Positions 58,502 through 64,000 of a stretch of 64,000 nt of DNA are shown here, piece by piece. This stretch comes from an uncultured Roseburia sp. Lineage in GTDB: Bacteria > Bacillota > Clostridia > Lachnospirales > Lachnospiraceae. The stretch lies in NCBI GenBank assembly GCA_947174805.1, contig CAMWKH010000014.1, positions 1 through 64,000 of the forward strand. The letters run 5' to 3'. Below the pieces are notes generated by a model. That model worked only from the letters and a program-made list of their open reading frames with translations. It was not told where the DNA came from and did not search any database. Position 1 is the stretch's first letter; each line of letters begins with the position of its first letter. Position numbers and translations under genes: made by a program.

Positions 58502-59659
58502 ATGAAATTTTTACATTTAGGAGATTTACATTTAGGAAAAACACTGAGTGATTTTGATTTGATTGAAGATCAGAGGTATATCCTTAATCAGATTCTTGGT
58601 ATTGCGGAAAAAGAATCCATAGACGGCGTGCTTATCGCCGGGGATGTGTATGATAAATCTGTACCAAGGGAGGCGGCTACGAAGCTTTTGGATGAGTTTC
58701 TGATAAAACTGGCAAAAAAGAGGATAAAGGTATTTATGGTGAGCGGGAACCATGATTCGGATGAACGGTTGAATTACGGGAGCACTCTGTTTGCATCCAA
58801 TCAGATATTTATATCGGCTGTCTTTGACGGAACCCTTCATAAGCAGAGTTTTGCTGACGGAGACACTGAAATTGATATTTACATGCTTCCCTTTGTAAAA
58901 GCGTCTCAGGTAAGACACTATTTTCCGGAGGAGGAGATAGCAAGCTATGATGACGCTGTCCGAATTATTATAAGAAACACGCCCATAAACAAAAAGAATA
59001 AGAATATTCTTCTGGCGCATCAATTTGTTGCAGGGAAGGGGGATGACCCTGCACTTGCAGGCTCTGAGAGCATTGGAACACAGAGTGTGGGCATGGTTGA
59101 AAAAATTGGATATGACTGCTTTGATGATTTTGATTATGTGGCATTAGGCCATATTCATTCGCCTCAGAGAGTTGGTAGAGATGAGGTCCGGTATTCAGGT
59201 TCTCCTCTTAAGTATTCCCTCAGCGAAGCCAATAATGAAAAGTCGGTTCCTGTTATTACGGTAACGGCAGAGGAAAGGGTTCAGATAGAGCTTGTCCCTT
59301 TAAAGCCCAAGAGGGGCATGAGACACATGAAAGGGACGCTTAAGGAACTGCTGGATAAAAAGAATGTAAAAGCAACCGAGGATTTCATTTATGCAACATT
59401 GACGGATGAGGATATTATCAATGATGCAATGGGAATATTCCAACAGGTATATCCCAATACGGTTCGGATTGATTACGACAATTCACATACAAGAGAGATC
59501 GAGCAGGTGGATATCAGCAAGATAGCCGAAAACAAATCATTCCCAGAGTTAATCGGTGATTTTTACAGGCTGATGTATGGCTGTGAGATTTCAGAAGAAG
59601 AAATGGATGTGATGCGGACAGCGGCACGGGAGGCAGGTGTGATAAATGAAGCCTATTAA
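58502..59659 (+). CDS. sbcD: Exonuclease subunit SbcD
   Basis: 385-residue Mre11-type metallophosphoesterase. The metal motifs are clear: GDLHLGK (about 6-12), GDVYD, SGNHDSDERL, LAHQF and ALGHIHSPQ. With SbcC it forms a Mn-dependent nuclease that opens hairpins and processes double-strand DNA ends. The start is ATG 58502 (MKFLHLGD) with AAGGA upstream; ATG 58481 would add seven residues. The stop lies 14 bp inside sbcC. Confidence 0.95.
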   Translation: MKFLHLGDLHLGKTLSDFDLIEDQRYILNQILGIAEKESIDGVLIAGDVYDKSVPREAATKLLDEFLIKLAKKRIKVFMVSGNHDSDERLNYGSTLFASNQIFISAVFDGTLHKQSFADGDTEIDIYMLPFVKASQVRHYFPEEEIASYDDAVRIIIRNTPINKKNKNILLAHQFVAGKGDDPALAGSESIGTQSVGMVEKIGYDCFDDFDYVALGHIHSPQRVGRDEVRYSGSPLKYSLSEANNEKSVPVITVTAEERVQIELVPLKPKRGMRHMKGTLKELLDKKNVKATEDFIYATLTDEDIINDAMGIFQQVYPNTVRIDYDNSHTREIEQVDISKIAENKSFPELIGDFYRLMYGCEISEEEMDVMRTAAREAGVINEAY

Positions 59660-62600
59660 ACTGATGATAAGCGCTATTGGCCCCTATGCAGGAGAGCTTC
59701 CGGAAATAGAGTTTAGCGCTTTTGAAGAAAAGGGATTGTTTTTAATATCCGGGGACACCGGGGCGGGGAAAACTACCATATTTGACGCTATTTGCTTTGC
59801 ACTGTATGGAACCACCAGCGGAACCTACAGGGATACGAAAAATTTAAGAAGCGAATACGCTGGGGATTTGGTTCAGAGTTATGTGGATTTTTACTTTTCC
59901 CACCAGGGGCGCGAATTTCATATCTTTAGGCAGCCGTCTTATGAAAGGCAGAAACAGCGGGGCATTGGAAAAATAGTCGAGAAGGAAAAGGCGGTTTTTT
60001 ATGAGGAAGGGCAGGCGCCTATAGAGGGATTGACTCAGGTTAATCATGCCGTAAAGGAACTGCTGCACATCGATGAGAAACAGTTTAAACAGATTGTGAT
60101 GATAGCCCAGGGGGAATTCTGGAATTTGCTGAATGCAAAAACAGATGAGAGGACAGAGATACTGCGCACCATATTTTCAACCAATGGCTATAAAAATATA
60201 GAATACAAGCTGAAAGATCGAATGGATGCAAGCCATAATGTGAGAGTAAAGGCTGAAAACAGCATAATTCAGCATTTTGAGGATGTGTCGGCAAACGAAG
60301 AAGATGAGCTGTCTGAGGAATTGGAGGATCTTAAGGAAAGGGCCGGGGGATCCGGCAGTGCATGGAATCTGGATGAAATCTTAGACATAGTGGAACGTTT
60401 GATTTTGACAGACAGAGAAAAATTAAAACACATGAAAGCTCAGTTGAAAGAAGCAGAGGAGGAGTTAAATAAGAACAAAGAGCAGCTTGCACTGGCAAAG
60501 ACAAATAACAGTTTTATCGAGAAAAGGGACAGACTGGAAAAGAAAAAAGAGGAGCTTGAAGAAAGAAAGGCAGAAATTGATGAAATCATTTCGCTTTTGG
60601 ACAGACAAAAGAAAGCCACCCGTAATGTGAACCCGTCCTACACTGAGTGGATGAAAAAGTGTGAAGAGATATCTCTGGCAAAAAAACAGATAAAATCAAA
60701 AGAATCTGAATTGGAGAGGGCTGTGGCGGCTGCAGAGCGGGCAAAAGCCGCATTTGACCATGCCAAAGAGCAGGAGCCGGAGGTTGACAAATTAAAGCAG
60801 GCAATAAGCAGGATTGACGACGAGGAACAGAAATATCAGCAAAAAGAGGAACTGGAAAAAAAGCAGAAAGAACTGGAAGAATCAGATAACAAAATCAGCA
60901 CAGAAGAGGCGGAATTAAAAGAGAGTGAGAAATCTCTTAAGGAGAAGATAAAGTCCTTTCATGAGACAGTTAAGGAATTTAAGGGTAAGCCGTCGGAATT
61001 GATAGAGGCAAAAAACGAGAGTGAGAAGTTATCAGGGCTTTTAGCGGATTTAAATGAGGTCATAGACGGTGAGATTCCGGAAAGGGAAAAAAGGGAAAAG
61101 AAATTAAGAAAGAACCAGAAGGAATTTTTGGATGTACGTGACAAGTATGATGAAGTGAAGGACAGGAGAGAACAGGCTGAACGTATTTTCGAAGACAGCA
61201 GGGCCGGTATTTTAGCGGAAAAGCTTGTGGAAGGAAAGGAATGCCCGGTGTGTGGATCCCTGCATCATCCAAAGCCTGCAAAGCTCAAGGAGTCTTGGAT
61301 TTCGGAATCTGACTTTAAAAAACTTCAGGAAGAAGAATCCGGGCTTCAGGAGAAAAAGAACCATGCAAATACAAAAGCAGAGATCGCAAAGACATCCCTG
61401 GAGGAATTTGAGGGGCAGCTTAGGATAAGGATACTGGACTGTCTGGAAAGCCCGCTTTTAAAGATGGACATGGAGGGAAAGTCCCTCCAGGAACTAATTA
61501 AGGCAGTAAAGAAAGCAAAAAAGCAGGCTGAGATGATGTCAGAGGAGAGTCAGAAAAAGTGCATTTCCCTGGAGAAGGACTGCCAGAAGCTTAAGAAGGC
61601 GGAAAAAGCTCTTGAAACTGCACAGGGCCATGAAACAGAAGCCCTCAATTTGAAAAAGGATGAACTGAGGGAAAACAAGGAAAAAGTGAAACAGGATCTG
61701 ACGGAAACAACAGCCATATTAAAGACCCTTGAGAAATTGAGCTTCCCGGATTGGAAAACGGCAAAAAAAGAGAGAAAACAGGCGGAGACCAAGAAAAATA
61801 AAATATTAGAGGATATCAGGAAGGCAGAGGAGGAAAAGGAAAAAGCAGATACGAATGTTACCGATGCCAGGTCACAGCTAAAGACATTGAATACTGCTTT
61901 GATACAGCAGGAAAAGGACGAAGAAGCCTTAAAGAAGAAGCTTAACCAAGAGGTCAGTGCAAATGGATTCTCTTCTGTAGAAGAAATGCTGAAATACGTT
62001 GTTAAGGAGGATGATATTGCATCATCAGACAAGGCGATTCATGATTATAATCAGGCTGTTGCAGTTAACAGGGAACAGCTTTCAGATGCCAGGTCGGATG
62101 CAAAAGGGAAAAAGCTTATTGACATGGAAAGCTTAAAGGCTGTATGTGAGGACCAGAGCGCATATGCAGCATTGCTCAGAAAGAACTGTCACAAGAATGA
62201 AAACAGAATAAATACCAATGAAGAGAAACAGAAGAGTATTCTTGGCAGGAGAGAAGAATTAGAAAAAGCCCATAAAGAAAATGCTATCTGTAAACGGCTT
62301 TACAATCTGGTGAAAGGCACAACCGGAAACGGAAAGATAACACTGGAACAGTACATACAGGCTGCAGGATTTGACGGGATTATCGCTGCTGCAAACAGGC
62401 GGCTTTTGCCCATGAGCGACGGACAGTACGAACTGTACCGTCAGGAGGATTCTCCCGGTAAGAAAAGCAATAATTTCCTTGACCTTGAAGTGTTGGACAA
62501 TTATACGGGACACAGAAGGCCTGTGGGAAACCTTTCCGGCGGAGAAAGCTTTAAGGCATCCTTAAGCCTTGCCTTAGGACTGTCGGATACGGTATCCTCT

Positions 62601-62828
62601 AATCTTGGCGGGGTGCAGATGGATGCGCTTTTTGTGGATGAAGGATTTGGAACGTTAGACCGGAAATCAATAGACAGCGCCATGGAAATTTTAATAAACC
62701 TGACAGGAAGCAGCAAACTGGTGGGAATCATAAGCCACAGGGAGGAGCTTGTGGAGAATATTCCACAGCAGATAAGGATCAAAAAGACAAAAAACGGAAG
62801 TCAGATTACGGTTGAATGCGAACAGTAA
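59646..62828 (+). CDS. sbcC: Exonuclease subunit SbcC
   Basis: 1060-residue Rad50/SMC-like ATPase. Walker A GDTGAGKT is at 36-43, the ABC signature LSGGESFKASLSLALGLSD near 963 and Walker B DALFVDEGFGTLD near 1000. Between them run two long coiled coils (about 170-520 and 560-860) joined by a zinc hook CPVC at 533-536. It forms the SbcCD complex with the upstream SbcD, with overlapping genes. ATG 59646 lies within the sbcD end. Length is typical. Confidence 0.96.
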   Translation: MKPIKLMISAIGPYAGELPEIEFSAFEEKGLFLISGDTGAGKTTIFDAICFALYGTTSGTYRDTKNLRSEYAGDLVQSYVDFYFSHQGREFHIFRQPSYERQKQRGIGKIVEKEKAVFYEEGQAPIEGLTQVNHAVKELLHIDEKQFKQIVMIAQGEFWNLLNAKTDERTEILRTIFSTNGYKNIEYKLKDRMDASHNVRVKAENSIIQHFEDVSANEEDELSEELEDLKERAGGSGSAWNLDEILDIVERLILTDREKLKHMKAQLKEAEEELNKNKEQLALAKTNNSFIEKRDRLEKKKEELEERKAEIDEIISLLDRQKKATRNVNPSYTEWMKKCEEISLAKKQIKSKESELERAVAAAERAKAAFDHAKEQEPEVDKLKQAISRIDDEEQKYQQKEELEKKQKELEESDNKISTEEAELKESEKSLKEKIKSFHETVKEFKGKPSELIEAKNESEKLSGLLADLNEVIDGEIPEREKREKKLRKNQKEFLDVRDKYDEVKDRREQAERIFEDSRAGILAEKLVEGKECPVCGSLHHPKPAKLKESWISESDFKKLQEEESGLQEKKNHANTKAEIAKTSLEEFEGQLRIRILDCLESPLLKMDMEGKSLQELIKAVKKAKKQAEMMSEESQKKCISLEKDCQKLKKAEKALETAQGHETEALNLKKDELRENKEKVKQDLTETTAILKTLEKLSFPDWKTAKKERKQAETKKNKILEDIRKAEEEKEKADTNVTDARSQLKTLNTALIQQEKDEEALKKKLNQEVSANGFSSVEEMLKYVVKEDDIASSDKAIHDYNQAVAVNREQLSDARSDAKGKKLIDMESLKAVCEDQSAYAALLRKNCHKNENRINTNEEKQKSILGRREELEKAHKENAICKRLYNLVKGTTGNGKITLEQYIQAAGFDGIIAAANRRLLPMSDGQYELYRQEDSPGKKSNNFLDLEVLDNYTGHRRPVGNLSGGESFKASLSLALGLSDTVSSNLGGVQMDALFVDEGFGTLDRKSIDSAMEILINLTGSSKLVGIISHREELVENIPQQIRIKKTKNGSQITVECEQ

Positions 62829-62830
62829 AC

Positions 62831-62870
62831 AGAGCCGGGAAGCCGCGTAAACAGCGGACTTTCCGGCTCT
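62831..62870. terminator. Hairpin between convergent sbcC and minus-strand genes
   Basis: AGAGCCGG (62831-62838) pairs with CCGGCTCT (62863-62870), extended by inner pairs with one bulge. There is no good T tract on either strand, so termination strength is uncertain. Confidence 0.5.
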
Positions 62871-62888
62871 TGGCATAATGTATCGTAT

Positions 62889-62990
62889 TTATTTTTTTCT
62901 GTTTTTCAAAAACAGCAACACAAGTGCGATAAGAATACCGACTACTGCGCCGATGGCTCCTGCGGCCATATAAGATTCAAATCCAAACAT
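62889..62990 (-). CDS. 33-residue single-span membrane protein
   Basis: On the minus strand ATG (62990-62988) to TAA (62891-62889) encodes 33 residues: a short start MFGFESYM, a hydrophobic Gly/Ala/Ile/Leu segment of about 20 residues and a basic end FLKNRKK, that is, a membrane span with cytoplasmic positive tail. A GGGGA ribosome site lies 9 nt upstream. It begins 18 bp after the stop of the leucine-rich-repeat gene and would be co-transcribed with it. No family recognised; it is too short for standard gene calling. Confidence 0.6.
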   Translation of the reverse strand: MFGFESYMAAGAIGAVVGILIALVLLFLKNRKK

Positions 62991-63008
62991 ATGTAATCAT
63001 CCCCTACT

Positions 63009-64000
63009 TTAGAATTTAACCTTAACGGTGGAAGAGTATGGCCCGTAAACTTTAGAGCTTTTTGTTGTCTGGTAAGCCCGGACCTTAAAGGTATAGGTGG
63101 TCTTCTTTTTCAGTTTTTTCTTGTCGTATTTTACAGTAGAGCCTTTTTTAATAGTTGTTATTTTTTTGTAGCTCTTATTTCCGGTTTTCATATAGACTTC
63201 ATAACCGTTTGCCTTGCTTACCTTTTTCCAGGAAAGCTTAGCGGTGGTGCCTGATTTTTTCACTTTCAATTTGGTAACTTTGTCCGGTTTTTTTGTGGTA
63301 GTGCCGGAGACATATTTGTATTTATAGCCCATTTTTTTTGCATAGGCTTCTCCCTGGGAACCTTTGTACACGTTAAGGGTAACGCTTTTTGGTACAATTT
63401 CATAAGAAGCCGGCAGGGAAGTGCAGCTCTTTGGAATGGTAAGGGATTTGATTTTTTTTGTGGTAAACAAATCTCTTTCTATTTTTTTAACATTTCCCAG
63501 GGTGAGTTTGGACAGATTTTCACATTCATAGAAAATTTTAATGTCCAAAAAGCATCCGTTTCCGATGGAGGCTGTCTTTAAGCTGTGGCATTCGCCGCAG
63601 GTGTAACCCTCTAAATCACAGTCATTTCCTACAGTAAAGCTGGTTAATGCAGGGCAGGAATCAAAAGCGGAAAATCCTATTTTTACTTTATTTCCAATTT
63701 TGACGGAGGTAAGAAAACTGTCTTTAAAAGCGCTGCCTCCAATGGTTTTCAAATTAGTAAGGCTTTCAAAGGGGAAGTTTGTGAGGGAAGTGGTCTGGTT
63801 AAAGGCCAGGTCGTCAATAACTGAAAGCTGTGAACCTTGGGCAAAATTTACCTGGGATAAACTGCTCCAACCGGAAAATGCCTGGTTGCCGATTTTAGTA
63901 AGGCTGGCCGGCAGGTTTAAGGTTTCTACATTTGAGTAATTATTGTATCCAAAAGCATGTGCATTTAACTCTGTGATTCCTTCCGGGACAGTAATTGAGT
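63009..64000 (-). CDS. BspA-like leucine-rich-repeat surface protein, C-terminal part
   Basis: The minus-strand frame is open from the right edge to TAA/stop at 63009, at least 330 residues, so the N-terminus lies outside the window. LRR_5 (BspA-type) repeats are visible as LPASLTKIGNQAFSG, FAQGSQLSVIDDLAFNQ and LKTIGGSAFKDS, ending near residue 170 from the C-terminus. The last 90 residues are a very Lys-rich fibronectin type III-like module (KLSWKKVSKANGYEVYMKTG, TYTFKVRAYQ). Such proteins are secreted or wall-associated in gut clostridia and mediate adhesion. A TTG at 63752 is only an internal codon, not the start. Confidence 0.88.
   Translation of the reverse strand, partial: SITVPEGITELNAHAFGYNNYSNVETLNLPASLTKIGNQAFSGWSSLSQVNFAQGSQLSVIDDLAFNQTTSLTNFPFESLTNLKTIGGSAFKDSFLTSVKIGNKVKIGFSAFDSCPALTSFTVGNDCDLEGYTCGECHSLKTASIGNGCFLDIKIFYECENLSKLTLGNVKKIERDLFTTKKIKSLTIPKSCTSLPASYEIVPKSVTLNVYKGSQGEAYAKKMGYKYKYVSGTTTKKPDKVTKLKVKKSGTTAKLSWKKVSKANGYEVYMKTGNKSYKKITTIKKGSTVKYDKKKLKKKTTYTFKVRAYQTTKSSKVYGPYSSTVKVKF

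Noticed and set aside
1-64000. Insertion sequences, prophage or conjugative element
   Set aside because: No transposase, integrase, phage structural or transfer gene was found, and no long terminal repeats were seen.

Overview
The window looks like chromosome of a spore-forming, anaerobic Firmicute, most likely a Lachnospiraceae-type gut clostridium. Evidence: a T-box leader before a short-form ProS, a sporulation/division cluster in Bacillus-Clostridium order (hup, rqcP, yabP, yabQ, divIC, spoIIE, tilS, hpt, ftsH), GTG and TTG starts with strong AGGAGG sites, a spore-coat CotS-like protein, and large plant-glycan loci. The family-level assignment is inference. I saw no rRNA, CRISPR array, transposase, integrase or phage gene.

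Layout. 1-7254: tail of an unknown gene, T-box-controlled proS, an NhaC-type antiporter, the CCA-adding enzyme, a CotS-like protein and an Asn-rich PEGA lipoprotein. 7315-16674: phosphoglucomutase, then the hup-to-ftsH block. spoIIE has a promoter of Spo0A type and an unusually short membrane domain. 16965-21144: a GH13 alpha-amylase with a maltose-type acetyltransferase, then a DUF2935 and a DUF6485-type protein. 21153-21463: a tRNA-Tyr/tRNA-Leu operon; neither gene encodes CCA.

21551-31076: a beta-glucan (cello-oligosaccharide or related) locus: an AraC regulator, two GH94 phosphorylases on the minus strand, and a divergent ABC importer (binding protein plus two permeases) with no ATPase of its own. 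A GH1 beta-glucosidase at 34809 may belong to the same pathway. 31154-34651: a RelB/RelE-like toxin-antitoxin pair, then a LytTR regulator and GHKL kinase followed by an unrecognised Gly/Tyr-rich repeat protein. The boundary between kinase and repeat protein carries a short duplication/insertion.

36572-55872: a large arabinose (probably arabinofuranose) region. A sensor-like binding lipoprotein, a membrane GGDEF protein, a YesN/YesM two-component pair, a YtfQ-YtfR-YtfT-YjfF-type importer and a third binding lipoprotein are followed by a GntR/LacI-hybrid AraR repressor. Then come araA, transaldolase, split transketolase, an FGGY ribulokinase candidate and araD, enough to convert arabinose to pentose phosphates and on to glycolysis. 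Several gene junctions carry GC-rich hairpins without T tracts.

55884-64000: a palindromic promoter in front of an apparently N-truncated orphan gene, an AlbA_2/Schlafen-type regulator with a 27-bp tandem repeat, sbcD-sbcC, a 33-codon membrane-protein gene, and the C-terminal part of a BspA-like leucine-rich-repeat surface protein running off the right edge on the minus strand.
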